The notes: generated from the letters alone by a model not told the origin. A stretch of DNA of 40,389 nucleotides from a bacterium (GCA_021781475.1 JAJXWT010000007.1:1-40389), one strand, 5' to 3'; positions 30,609 through 37,906 are shown, counted from the stretch's first letter. Program-made: numbers and translations.

Positions 30609-31832
30609 TTATGTAAGGTTTGTCACTTTATGTGTAGCCGAGCGACGAATCGCCTCGTGGTAGCGCTCAACATACTGCTTTGCCATGACATCTGCCGAAA
30701 AGTGCGTTTCAACCGACCGACGGCATTCGTAGGGGTCAATTTCGTCGACCCGCTGCATATACTCCGCAAATTCTTGTTCGCTATTTGCCAAAAAACCATT
30801 CACTCCGTGCTGAATAATCTCGGGCATCGCCCCGCGGTTCATTGCGACAACCGGCGTGCCACACGCCATTGCTTCGATGACCGCCATGCCAAATGGCTCG
30901 TCCCAGGCAATCGGGAACAATAGCGCCTTCGCGTTAGACATCAGCCGCTGTTTGCGCGCGCCACTAATATCCCCCAGGTGCTTAATCCGTTTGCTTTTAA
31001 TGGTATAGGGTAATATTTCGTCGCTGTAGTAGCGAAAATCTGGCACCTGGCGGTACGGGCTCAGCGGGTTGGCTAGCTCCAGCGATAATTGTTTTGGTGA
31101 TGTAATATCTGCTACCGAACCAGCCATCTGTAATTCATACCCTAGCTTGACACATAGCTTGGCGGCAATATGCTGCCCCTTATCCCTCGAAAAGCGTGCC
31201 AATGTAAAGAAATATCCCTTTTTCTTGTCCAAAAACTGAAAATTGCATACATCCACCGCATTATATACAGTTGGTAAAATTCGCCGACGAAGCGCCGGTA
31301 AGGCGGGCCGCATTAAAGCATTAGAAATACCCACCAAGTACACGCGCGAATCCATAGCGGCAAATTGTTGCCAAAACGGTCCGTTATCCGGCAACCCACC
31401 CTTTAGCATATCGCGGTTAGTAAATGGCGGCCCATGGAGCGTGTGAATAACCGGTGGCATCACCGGGTCGCTTGTCGCCCAAGCCAATACCTGGGGACCC
31501 ATAAACCCATTGTGGTCGTGAATAATATCAAAATGGCCATCTTTTTTAATCGCGTTTAGCGCGTACTGCAAATGGGCTGCCGCAATCGGCATTGCTTCGT
31601 ACATTGGCTTATAAATGTGCTGATACTGCTCGGCCTTATACAACGAGTGAACGGTAACCCCACTAATTCTTGTTGGGCCAATACTAAACAACTCAACCGT
31701 CACGTCTTGTCGCTTTAAACCAGTAATTAGCCCATCCAGTACAGCTTCTATGCCCCCGTAGCCAGTGGGCGGTACCTTAAGCCAGGGGGGGGCGATCATT
31801 GCGATTCGCAAGTGTGACACGGTAGTCTCCAT
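30609..31832 (-). CDS. GT4-family glycosyltransferase, 407 aa
   Basis: A GT-B enzyme: N-terminal IAMIAPPWLKVPPTGYGGIE with the Gly-rich loop, then HDHNGFMGPQVLAW and THTLHGPP-like HTLHGPPFTN; the C-terminal donor site is EPFGMAVIEAMACGTPVVA. It should transfer a nucleotide sugar to a glycan or lipid of the envelope; donor and acceptor are unknown. An in-frame TTG lies at 31877 but overlaps a TATAAT box, so the ATG at 31832 is preferred. No clear ribosome binding site is seen. Confidence 0.9.
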   Translation of the reverse strand: METTVSHLRIAMIAPPWLKVPPTGYGGIEAVLDGLITGLKRQDVTVELFSIGPTRISGVTVHSLYKAEQYQHIYKPMYEAMPIAAAHLQYALNAIKKDGHFDIIHDHNGFMGPQVLAWATSDPVMPPVIHTLHGPPFTNRDMLKGGLPDNGPFWQQFAAMDSRVYLVGISNALMRPALPALRRRILPTVYNAVDVCNFQFLDKKKGYFFTLARFSRDKGQHIAAKLCVKLGYELQMAGSVADITSPKQLSLELANPLSPYRQVPDFRYYSDEILPYTIKSKRIKHLGDISGARKQRLMSNAKALLFPIAWDEPFGMAVIEAMACGTPVVAMNRGAMPEIIQHGVNGFLANSEQEFAEYMQRVDEIDPYECRRSVETHFSADVMAKQYVERYHEAIRRSATHKVTNLT

Positions 31833-31980
31833 AGATGGGCGTCGTACATAATCATACACGGCCTTCTTGTCTACCAATTATACCACGCGCATTCGAGAAG
31901 GGTTAACCGCCCCAGGTGCAAATCAGCAAATCTACCGGCGCCTCGGCAATAGTCGCCGCACTACAGCGACCGCAAACGGC

Positions 31981-32397
31981 TCATCGGGCTTCTTTTGTAA
32001 TGTGCGGTATTGCACTTTTGGGTATCTTACGTACCTGCACAACAGCTGCGCCCTGGGCCGCTTGTTTCATTAGGCGGTGCAGACCGTCCAAAATTAGCCA
32101 GTGATTTTTCCAGTACATAATATCAATCGGGTGTTTTGTGTCGGCCCGCATGGTCCGGTCATATTCCTGCGTATACAGTTCGGGGTGCTCAATTACCTCG
32201 CTTGGTTTTACATCATAAAATCCGTTTGGTTGTGACCATATAAACGGCACGTCAAAATGCCACGTTAGTTCGCTTATCGCCATTGGCTCTGTTGGCACGT
32301 CGAGCCGCCACACCTTGCGCTCGTCCCAGCTAAAATCGAACCCAACTTCTTTAATAATGCCAGGTAATTCGCGGTCCATACGCCTACTTCGAGCCAT
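31981..32397 (-). CDS. ParB-like (sulfiredoxin-fold) protein, 138 aa
   Basis: The C-terminal half has the ParB-like DGxHR motif (HWLILDGLHRLMKQAAQGAA) preceded by EVIEHPELY, as in stand-alone ParB/Srx-fold proteins that are not chromosome partition factors. The protein may bind nucleotide, as the fold does elsewhere, but no activity can be assigned. It overlaps the DUF5680 gene by 14 nt in another frame, so the two are co-translated. AAAGG is immediately upstream of the ATG, so the true start may be the internal ATG 18 nt later. Confidence 0.6.
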   Translation of the reverse strand: MARSRRMDRELPGIIKEVGFDFSWDERKVWRLDVPTEPMAISELTWHFDVPFIWSQPNGFYDVKPSEVIEHPELYTQEYDRTMRADTKHPIDIMYWKNHWLILDGLHRLMKQAAQGAAVVQVRKIPKSAIPHITKEAR

Positions 32398-32872
32398 CCT
32401 TTAGGGTGCCGCCGAAGTAATTGTGCTCAAATACAAACTCGCCTTTATACCTTATTTCTTCGCGCCCCTTAAAGCTAGAAACGTCACCCGTGTAGTCATT
32501 TTTATATTCCCAATCACCATCAACCAGGTTTTCGGGCCCACGCGGCTGGAACGATTTGCTTTTTTCACCCGACCGCATCGCGAGCTTTAAAAACTCAAAG
32601 GTATCATGGGCAAAGTCGGTATCATCTGTTTTGCTACCACGCATACCACCGGCGTATGAACACATCCAAACAGGCGTGTCTTTATACCACACCGTTTCTT
32701 GTCCGTGTGAAGCTAAATAACCTGCAAAACTGTCGCGGTAGTAAAAGTCCCCTTCTTGGTATTCCATATCAAAGAAACCTTTTTTATCGGTTTCGAGTCG
32801 CTTACCGCCCCCAGCGTACGTTGCCAATGTTGCTTTACCAACAAACTCGTTTAGTGCCTGCAAATCTACCAT
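32384..32872 (-). CDS. DUF5680 domain protein, 162 aa
   Basis: The pattern FVGKATLATYAGGGKRLE, then MEYQEGDFYYRDSFAGYLAS, GQETVWYKDTPVWMCSYAGG, matches the DUF5680 family, which is cytoplasmic and of unknown activity. The family is sometimes found beside helix-turn-helix regulators; here it precedes a ParB-like gene. A GGAG ribosome binding site stands before the ATG and TATAAT is found upstream near 32905-32915. Confidence 0.8.
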   Translation of the reverse strand: MVDLQALNEFVGKATLATYAGGGKRLETDKKGFFDMEYQEGDFYYRDSFAGYLASHGQETVWYKDTPVWMCSYAGGMRGSKTDDTDFAHDTFEFLKLAMRSGEKSKSFQPRGPENLVDGDWEYKNDYTGDVSSFKGREEIRYKGEFVFEHNYFGGTLKDGSK

Positions 32873-33037
32873 TATCGCTCCATTTTACGGTTACGCAATA
32901 CCATAATTATACACCGCCCATTAACATCAATACGCTCGATAATATACCAGGGCAAAAAGTCAGGGGTTTACTGTGGTGCAGGTAAAGATGCTCTAATTCC
33001 TTGGCCTATTCAACAGCAAGTAGGCGCCTATACTGTG

Positions 33038-34186
33038 TTAGTTTTGGCTAAAATAGTATTCCCACGCAGGGAGCTCAAGGCCAAATAATTTTTCTGGGGA
33101 CTGGTTGAACATTTGCCGCACTTCGTCCACGGGGACCCATTTGGCATCTTTTGCCCCACTTAATTGTGCCGACGGCTCACCACTTTGTACTTCACACACA
33201 AATATAAAACCAATCCACGGCTTGCCATCTTTTAACTGCTGCGTGCAGCAAAACGGCCGAAAACCAAATGACAAATCGGTCCCATGCGGACTAAACTCTT
33301 TTGTCCGACTATCACCCTTAATCGCTTGTAGTGTAAGGCCGCATTCTTCTTTAATTTCCCGCGCGACCGTATCGTACACATTCTCAAATGGCTTGTCCAT
33401 CATACCCGCGGGGAATTCAAGCGTGCCAGCGTACAAAGGATCAGCGTTGCGGTTCCACCGCGTTTGCAGCAGTACCTCTTTTACGCCACCATTCATGCGT
33501 TCAATGATTGCTGCCGTAAACGGAAACGCCATTGTAAACGGCTTGGCGTGCATTGGCTTTTTGCCTACAAACCGGACAAGGTTGTGCACACCTTTTGCGC
33601 TATCTTTGTAGGTTTCGCCTAGTTCATCCAATAAGTTTGTTTCAAAATACTGCGTAAAGGTACGCGCCGTGCTTTCACTAAAGTACCGCTTTACAGTTTT
33701 ACCAATTTCAAAATAATCGGGCTCGATTTGGTTACCCGTGCCGTATTCTGGGTCGTTCACAGAGTTCGCAATAAACGCAAAAACACCGCCTGGTTTTAAT
33801 ACGCGCTGGATTTCCCCAATTAAACGCACGGTTGTTTCGTAGTCAAAATAGTGGAGTGACAAATGAGCGTATACCACATCAAAGCTTTCGCTTTCAAACG
33901 GAAACTCATGGCGCATATCAAGCTTGGTTACTTCAACGGCAACTTTTTGTTCAGCCGCCCTACTTTTTGCAAGCTCCAAGGCGGTGTCTTCAACATCTGT
34001 CGCCACAATCTCATAGCCCTTGCTAGCAAAAAACCGGCTATCCTGCCCCTGCCCGGCACCAAGCTCTAATACCCTGCCGTGCTTTGGAATATAACTAATC
34101 GCCTGCTCGGCAAAAATAGAAGGCTTATCAATCCAATCCTGCTCTTTATACAGATTATGTAAATCGGTCCAGATTGTATCGCTCAT
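33038..34186 (-). CDS. SAM methyltransferase fused to a Nudix hydrolase, 382 aa
   Basis: Residues 1-210 form a class I methyltransferase: SAM site GRVLELGAGQGQDSRFFASK, then VATDVED, and FPFESESFDVVYAHLSLHYF plus the usual IQRVLKPGGVFAF. Residues about 220-382 form a Nudix domain with box FPAGMMDKPFENVYDTVARE then IKEECGL (one residue longer than consensus in the first loop). The two-part layout has no obvious standard substrate; nucleotide or nucleoside metabolism is inferred. TATGAT ends 6 nt before the ATG at 34186 with no ribosome binding site; the longer frame to 34264 would include this promoter. Confidence 0.85.
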   Translation of the reverse strand: MSDTIWTDLHNLYKEQDWIDKPSIFAEQAISYIPKHGRVLELGAGQGQDSRFFASKGYEIVATDVEDTALELAKSRAAEQKVAVEVTKLDMRHEFPFESESFDVVYAHLSLHYFDYETTVRLIGEIQRVLKPGGVFAFIANSVNDPEYGTGNQIEPDYFEIGKTVKRYFSESTARTFTQYFETNLLDELGETYKDSAKGVHNLVRFVGKKPMHAKPFTMAFPFTAAIIERMNGGVKEVLLQTRWNRNADPLYAGTLEFPAGMMDKPFENVYDTVAREIKEECGLTLQAIKGDSRTKEFSPHGTDLSFGFRPFCCTQQLKDGKPWIGFIFVCEVQSGEPSAQLSGAKDAKWVPVDEVRQMFNQSPEKLFGLELPAWEYYFSQN

Positions 34187-34264
34187 AACAATATCATAGC
34201 AGAAGGTAAAACACTTCCGACATACACCAAGTAAAAACCACCGCGAGGATGGTTCTTTACTCAA

Positions 34265-34285
34265 TGCGGGTAAGGAGACTCTAAC
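34265..34285 (-). pseudogene. 3' fragment copy of tRNA-Gly(GCC)
   Basis: On the minus strand this equals the T-arm and 3' acceptor strand of the functional tRNA-Gly(GCC), GTTAGAGTCTCCTTACCCGC plus A, but is not followed by CCA. It lies about 120 bp past the tRNA 3' end. A short inverted part copy of the T-arm (GAGGCCAGGAG then TAGAG) occurs on the plus strand near 34350-34367. Confidence 0.75.
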
Positions 34286-34370
34286 CCTTGACCCGCCGGA
34301 GCGGGATCAATGGTTGCTCCTGGCGATTATTAATTTTGGAGGCCAGGAGCTAGAGAACTCAGCTCATACC

Positions 34371-34407
34371 AAGAAAAATAGCCCAGACAAGCTGGACTAC
34401 TTTTCTT
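34371..34407 (-). terminator. Terminator directly after tRNA-Gly(GCC)
   Basis: Starting at the encoded CCA, the minus strand folds into a 16-bp stem (AAGAAAAGTAGTCCAG with CTGGGCTATTTTTCTT, some G-U pairs) around CTTGT. The T-rich 3' arm fits an intrinsic terminator. Confidence 0.8.
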
Positions 34408-34482
34408 GGTGCGGGTAAGGAGACTCTAACTCCTGGCCTCTTCCTTGGCAAGGAAGCGCTCTAACAACTGAGCTATACCCGC
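34407..34482 (-). tRNA. tRNA-Gly (GCC), CCA encoded
   Basis: The cloverleaf is complete: acceptor GCGGGTA/TACCCGC, D-arm AGCTCAGTTGTTAGAGC, anticodon stem CTTCC/GGAAG with loop TTGCCAA (anticodon GCC), T-stem AGGAG/CTCCT, discriminator A and encoded CCA. It reads glycine codons GGC and GGT. A promoter at 34509-34538 drives it and a hairpin terminator follows. Partial copies of its 5' and 3' ends flank the gene. Confidence 0.96.
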
Positions 34483-34508
34483 ATATTTGAATTGTAAGGT
34501 GCTATCGG

Positions 34509-34538
34509 ATTATAACGTACGCTTCCTTGGCCTGGCAA
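34509..34538 (-). promoter_or_regulatory. Promoter of tRNA-Gly(GCC)
   Basis: TTGCCA and TATAAT on the minus strand are separated by 18 nt. Transcription would start about 20 nt before the tRNA. The same bases also form a CCTTGGCC/GGCAAGG hairpin. Confidence 0.7.
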
Positions 34539-34628
34539 GGATAGGTCACGTTCCGCGACCCCGCGCCTCAGTCAAATGAACCAGTTCATTTGTGAGAGCG
34601 CCTTGCGAACCTTCGCCGAAGGTTCTCA

Positions 34629-34652
34629 CTCTAACAACTGAGCTATACCCGC
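34629..34652 (-). pseudogene. 5' fragment copy of tRNA-Gly(GCC) with its own promoter
   Basis: The 24 nt equal the first 24 nt of tRNA-Gly(GCC), acceptor strand through D-arm, then diverge. A strong promoter (TTGTAA, 17 nt, TATACT; 34672-34700) lies 13-20 nt upstream, as expected of a tRNA gene. Between this copy and the functional tRNA lie about 146 nt that fold into several consecutive hairpins, including AAATGAAC/GTTCATTT and GGTCGCG/CGTGACC. Confidence 0.75.
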
Positions 34653-34671
34653 ATAGGTTTACACCCTAAAA

Positions 34672-34700
34672 AGTATACCGAAACCGGGGTCAAATTACAA
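34672..34700 (-). promoter_or_regulatory. Promoter in front of the tRNA-Gly 5' fragment
   Basis: TTGTAA and TATACT with a 17-nt spacer match the promoter of the other tRNA-Gly (37866-37895), suggesting the ancestral position of the tRNA-Gly gene start. Confidence 0.75.
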
Positions 34701-34725
34701 TACTAAATCAATCAATGACCAAGCG

Positions 34726-35025
34726 TTACCACGCGGAACGGCGGTCAACCAGTGTGCCAATAAAACCAACTACAATGCCAATGACAATAAAGGCAATCAG
34801 CGATGTCCAGTCAAATACGCTTGCCGTGGCGGTGCCAACTCCGTGCACTACGGTGGCGTCTTGGCCAAAAATGCCCGAAAACGGCGCGACAAACGGCGTG
34901 CTCCAGTTATAAATAAACCCTACAATGGCGTTACCAGCGTTCGCGCCAAGCAAGCGCAGCAAAAAACGGAGGCCTACTAATGTTTCAATAAATCCACCTA
35001 TGGCATAAATTATCGATGCTATCAT
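34726..35025 (-). CDS. YggT-family membrane protein, 99 aa
   Basis: Two hydrophobic halves and the sequence VGLRFLLRLLGANAGNAIVG then YNWSTPFVAPFSGIFG are typical of YggT (DUF751-like) proteins, which sit in the inner membrane and have an unclear role, possibly in osmotic or ion homeostasis. GAAAGGAAAA precedes the ATG. It is the first gene after the tRNA-Gly region and transcribed toward it. Confidence 0.88.
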   Translation of the reverse strand: MIASIIYAIGGFIETLVGLRFLLRLLGANAGNAIVGFIYNWSTPFVAPFSGIFGQDATVVHGVGTATASVFDWTSLIAFIVIGIVVGFIGTLVDRRSAW

Positions 35026-35105
35026 GGTATTTTCCTTTCGTTGCTAATAGTAGCAAGCCAGGCGCACGCCGCCTGTGAACAAGTTCACAGATTGCCCCTG
35101 TAGCC

Positions 35106-35531
35106 CTACTGGCCGGTAATGCACGAGTCGCCGTCGTACAGCTGGTCAAAAGTGACTTTGCCGAGCATTTGCTGCTTTTCGGCAGTTTTACGCGCATAAC
35201 ATTGCTGCGCTGCTGCCTCTATTTTTTGCTGGTGCTCATATGCCGCCTTAGCCGCCGCCTTAGCAGCCACCACTTGGTGGTTGTGGTACAAAACTGCCCC
35301 AACCATGCTAGCCACTAACACCGCAAGCACACAGGCCGCCATAATAAGTTGCTTGCGCGTTAGCCGAAATGACCGAGCCCGCCGCACAATACTAACAAGG
35401 CGCCGTGCACCAGCCCGCTGCTGTGCCGCCGGAACCCCTAACGCTGTTGCTACACGGCCATAAAAAATAGCCTTTTTTCCCAGCCACCGCGCTCGCTCGT
35501 GTTTTGGCTGGATCCCCCTCTTTTTGTCCAT
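35106..35531 (-). CDS. Single-pass membrane protein with basic start and coiled Ala/Lys-rich outer part
   Basis: A strongly basic N-terminus of about 60 residues (RGIQPKHERARWLGKKAIFY) is followed by one helix (IMAACVLAVLVASMVGAVLY) and an outer helical part rich in Ala, Lys and Gln (AAKAAAKAAYEHQQKIEAAA) with two cysteines. No family was recognised. TATCAT ends 8 nt before the ATG without a ribosome binding site. An intrinsic terminator of the upstream gene ends just before it. Confidence 0.6.
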   Translation of the reverse strand: MDKKRGIQPKHERARWLGKKAIFYGRVATALGVPAAQQRAGARRLVSIVRRARSFRLTRKQLIMAACVLAVLVASMVGAVLYHNHQVVAAKAAAKAAYEHQQKIEAAAQQCYARKTAEKQQMLGKVTFDQLYDGDSCITGQ

Positions 35532-35549
35532 ATGTACTTATGATAACAA

Positions 35550-35580
35550 AAAGACAACCCACATTAAAGGGGTTGTCTTT
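35550..35580 (-). terminator. Intrinsic terminator after the 35596-36399 gene
   Basis: AAAGACAACCC and GGGTTGTCTTT pair perfectly (11 bp), followed on the minus strand by TTTTTG. Confidence 0.9.
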
Positions 35581-35595
35581 GGCAAAATGTGCTAG

Positions 35596-36399
35596 TTATT
35601 GTACTTTTGCTTTGCTACTGACAATGTAGCTTACGCACTGGCCTTGGTTTTTAAAGCCGCTACCATCGGCCATAAATAAACTTTCCCAGCCGTACTTTTT
35701 ACAATCTTGAATTGTTTTTGGTACGTCGACAACGTTTTGCGTTGGCACCACTCGTTCAAAATCGTACACTGCCGTGCCGAGTGTTAAGCCATCGACATCA
35801 ATCACGCTGCTTGGAGTATTTGGCCCTACCTGCAAACCAATAATCAATATTTGTGCTGCGGGGTATTGCTGCTTAATGGTGCTAAGACTATACGAGCTGC
35901 CTGCCGTAAGCGAGCCATAGGTTTTGCTCGATACAAATTCGCCGTTTGTTGCGTCCCAGTATTGCCACACGTTATTTTGTACCGGCGCCCCACCAGGCTG
36001 CATGCTAGGGTTGTAGGTAAGCGTGGTGTCTGCCATGTAGTCACCATTTAGGTCGACATCCATGACTAGGTTAGCTGTTTGGCTAAGGTTAAGCGTGGTA
36101 AGCTGCTTTGTCCAATAGCTCGCCTGCGTAAGTTGCGCCAAAGTGATACCAGGGGATTCCAAATAAGCCGCTTGCGCCGTAAAGGAATTGTCGGTTTGCA
36201 TTTGGAGCGAGGCCACACCAAACCCAGTTGGCGCACCATCAACAAAGCTTGTTGACCCGCCATTTACACTTACGTCTGCCCACCCAAGGGTGTTAGCGGG
36301 CGTAATGTACAGTTGCGTCACGCTGACAGCGTGCGCGATGGGTACCAAGGCAAGCGCGATGATCCCGGTCGCGACTGACAATTTACTGACTAATCTCAT
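35596..36399 (-). CDS. Secreted protein with a C-terminal two-cysteine motif, 267 aa
   Basis: A signal peptide is present (MRLVSKLSVATGIIALALVP, cleavage near AHA-VS). The mature part is Thr/Ser/Asn-rich and beta-like (PANTLGWADVSVNGGS, then MDVDLNGDYMADTTLTYNPS). The last 35 residues (QDCKKYGWESL, then GSGFKNQGQCVSYIV) carry a conserved-looking C...FKNQGQC motif found near the C-termini of many exported CPR and actinobacterial proteins. It probably folds with a disulfide at the cell surface. CAGGAGAAT precedes the ATG. Function unknown. Confidence 0.75.
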   Translation of the reverse strand: MRLVSKLSVATGIIALALVPIAHAVSVTQLYITPANTLGWADVSVNGGSTSFVDGAPTGFGVASLQMQTDNSFTAQAAYLESPGITLAQLTQASYWTKQLTTLNLSQTANLVMDVDLNGDYMADTTLTYNPSMQPGGAPVQNNVWQYWDATNGEFVSSKTYGSLTAGSSYSLSTIKQQYPAAQILIIGLQVGPNTPSSVIDVDGLTLGTAVYDFERVVPTQNVVDVPKTIQDCKKYGWESLFMADGSGFKNQGQCVSYIVSSKAKVQ

Positions 36400-36417
36400 A
36401 GATTCTCCTGTTTTTGT

Positions 36418-36431
36418 GTATTACGTAATAC
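36418..36431. promoter_or_regulatory. 14-bp palindrome just past a promoter
   Basis: GTATTACGTAATAC is a perfect palindrome. It begins about 10 nt downstream of the -10 box of the 35596-36399 promoter, a typical position for a repressor operator. The regulator is not known. Confidence 0.5.
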
Positions 36432-36440
36432 GTTGCCCAT

Positions 36441-36470
36441 ATTATACATAACCATATGCGGTATGTACAA
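36441..36470 (-). promoter_or_regulatory. Promoter of the secreted protein gene 35596-36399
   Basis: TTGTAC and TATAAT on the minus strand with an 18-nt spacer. Confidence 0.8.
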
Positions 36471-36499
36471 CATCTACCTGAAAAAATAGTCAAAATAAA

Positions 36500-36520
36500 A
36501 TACCCCAAAGCTAGGGGCAT
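36500..36520 (-). terminator. Terminator after tRNA-Phe
   Basis: ATGCCCC and GGGGTAT form a 7-bp stem (one G-U pair) followed on the minus strand by TTTATTTT. Confidence 0.75.
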
Positions 36521-36529
36521 AATTATATG

Positions 36530-36605
36530 TGGTGGCGCCTCCCAGACTTGAACTGGGGACACAAGGCTCTTCAGGCCTCTGCTCTACCAACTGAGCTAAA
36601 GCGCC
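36530..36605 (-). tRNA. tRNA-Phe (GAA), CCA encoded
   Basis: Acceptor GGCGCTT/AGGCGCC, D-arm AGCTCAGTTGGTAGAGC, anticodon stem AGGC/GCCT with loop CTGAAGA (anticodon GAA), T-stem CCCAG/CTGGG, discriminator A and encoded CCA. It reads UUC and UUU. Its 5' head is repeated twice more upstream within a 110-bp tandem repeat. Confidence 0.95.
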
Positions 36606-36831
36606 ACAATAATGCTTAGTTTACACCGTAAGCCTGGTGGTTCACTGCGCTTGCAGAGGCAATCTCTGCTCTACGACTACCATTGCCGCTGCTACGCAGC
36701 TGGAGCTAAAGCGCCACAATAATGCTTAGTTTACACCGTAAGCCTGGTGGTTCACTGCGCTTGCAGAGGCAATCTCTGCTCTACGACTACCATTGCCGCT
36801 ACTACGCAGCTGGAGCTAAAGCGCCACAATA
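36601..36831. repeat. 110-bp tandem repeat containing the tRNA-Phe 5' head
   Basis: Units at 36601-36710 and 36711-36820 differ at one base (36691 versus 36801), followed by 11 nt of a third copy. On the minus strand each unit begins with GGCGCTTTAGCTC of tRNA-Phe, then about 28 foreign nt in place of the D-loop, then GTAGAGCAGAG again from the tRNA, then unrelated sequence. Nested pairings CTGCG/CGCAG and GGCAAT/ATTGCC predict a folded RNA. No protein is encoded. Confidence 0.85.
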
Positions 36832-36880
36832 GTACTACATGATTTTACTAAAACAGATGTAATTAATCAATAAGCAGCGG

Positions 36881-37825
36881 CTACTGCGCCATGCCACTGG
36901 ATGTCGAAGCATTTGCCGTGCCGCTCCATGCCCAGCCGCTGGTGTTACCATCGGCATAGTTTGACGAGCCGTTGCTCACCATAAGTGCGTCGACATACAT
37001 AGTAGTGCCACTTGCAACGGGCGGGTAAAAACGCAGTTGGAACGTAGTTGCCCCACTGGCCGTGAGTGTCGTGCTGACCCGCTGCCAGCCATTAAGGTTA
37101 GAGCGGTTGTAGCATACATACGTGAACGACGAGCCATTGTACCAGGCGGCGTCCTTGTTGCCAGAACTGCACGTGCCGCCCGTCATACCGTTTGCACTGC
37201 TTGTTAAGTATACGTAGGCACTTACGTAATAGGTACCTGCGCTTGGTACACTAACCGCTGCGAGTAGGTATGAATCTGACACGGTAGTTGTAGACACCGA
37301 CACCATCGCCGCGTGCGTGCCGTTGTAGGCCTTTGTCGTGGTGACACTGCCCACATAGCCGGTTGCCGAAGCGTAAGCCCAGCCGTTGTTTAACAGGCCC
37401 GTTTCAAGGCTTGGATTTAGCGCGTAATTGGTGATTGGCGCGACACCATCTACCGAATGACCTGGGCAACCACCCCGGGCCGGCGCGGGCGTTGTGCTAC
37501 TACCGAACATGCTCACATTATTAGTCGTTGCAGTAAGACAGTAAGTAAGGTAGGTGCCGCCCACTGTGTATTGGTACGAGGTATTTTTTGTGTTCTGGAT
37601 ACTTGCGTCACTCAGCGCGCCTGGGTAAAAGCGGTTAGTAATGCGGTACAGCTCAAGTTGCTTGTTCGCGTTTTCGACCGCTGCTGCCGCAGCCGATTCG
37701 TTCGCGCGATATTGCACCCCGTTGTAAGCAACAACGGTAATTACGGCTAAAATGGCGATAACGACAATCACCACTAACATCTCTACCATAGTAAAGCCAC
37801 GGGTCAATTTACGTTGCCACTGCAT
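36881..37825 (-). CDS. Pilin with C-terminal carbohydrate-binding-like domain, 314 aa
   Basis: Prepilin signal: leader MQWQRKLTRG, cleavage before F, Glu at mature +5 (FTMVE), hydrophobic helix MLVVIVVIAILAVITVVAY then NGVQYRANES. Residues about 45-125 form a pilin-like head. From about 130 a second domain starts with ITNYALNPSLETGLLNNGW and continues with STTLTASGATTFQLRFYPP and MYVDALMVSN, the jelly-roll pattern of CBM4/9-like or galactose-binding modules. This suggests a tip or minor pilin that binds glycans on a host or surface. TACAAT lies 10 nt before the ATG. Confidence 0.82.
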   Translation of the reverse strand: MQWQRKLTRGFTMVEMLVVIVVIAILAVITVVAYNGVQYRANESAAAAAVENANKQLELYRITNRFYPGALSDASIQNTKNTSYQYTVGGTYLTYCLTATTNNVSMFGSSTTPAPARGGCPGHSVDGVAPITNYALNPSLETGLLNNGWAYASATGYVGSVTTTKAYNGTHAAMVSVSTTTVSDSYLLAAVSVPSAGTYYVSAYVYLTSSANGMTGGTCSSGNKDAAWYNGSSFTYVCYNRSNLNGWQRVSTTLTASGATTFQLRFYPPVASGTTMYVDALMVSNGSSNYADGNTSGWAWSGTANASTSSGMAQ

Positions 37826-37865
37826 ACTGCTTATGATTGTAGCAGACTTTTTTGTTGGGGCCTAT

Positions 37866-37895
37866 TTGTAAAATAACCCTGGCGTGCGCTATACT
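37866..37895 (+). promoter_or_regulatory. Promoter of tRNA-Gly(CCC)
   Basis: TTGTAA (37866-37871) and TATACT (37890-37895), spacer 18 nt, 11 nt before the tRNA 5' end. Confidence 0.85.
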
Positions 37896-37906
37896 ATTTT
37901 AGCTAT

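Noticed and set aside
34629-34652. A second functional tRNA or an intron-containing tRNA-Gly
   Set aside because: After the D-arm no anticodon arm of normal size is formed, and no second half with a fitting anticodon, T-arm and acceptor follows except that of the complete downstream tRNA, which has its own 5' end. A group I intron core was not recognised.
34265-34700. Integrated phage or island bounded by tRNA repeats
   Set aside because: The interval between tRNA fragments is only 100-150 bp and holds no integrase or other gene.
36601-36831. CRISPR array
   Set aside because: Units are 110 bp in direct tandem with no unique spacers and contain tRNA sequence, so this is a tandem duplication.
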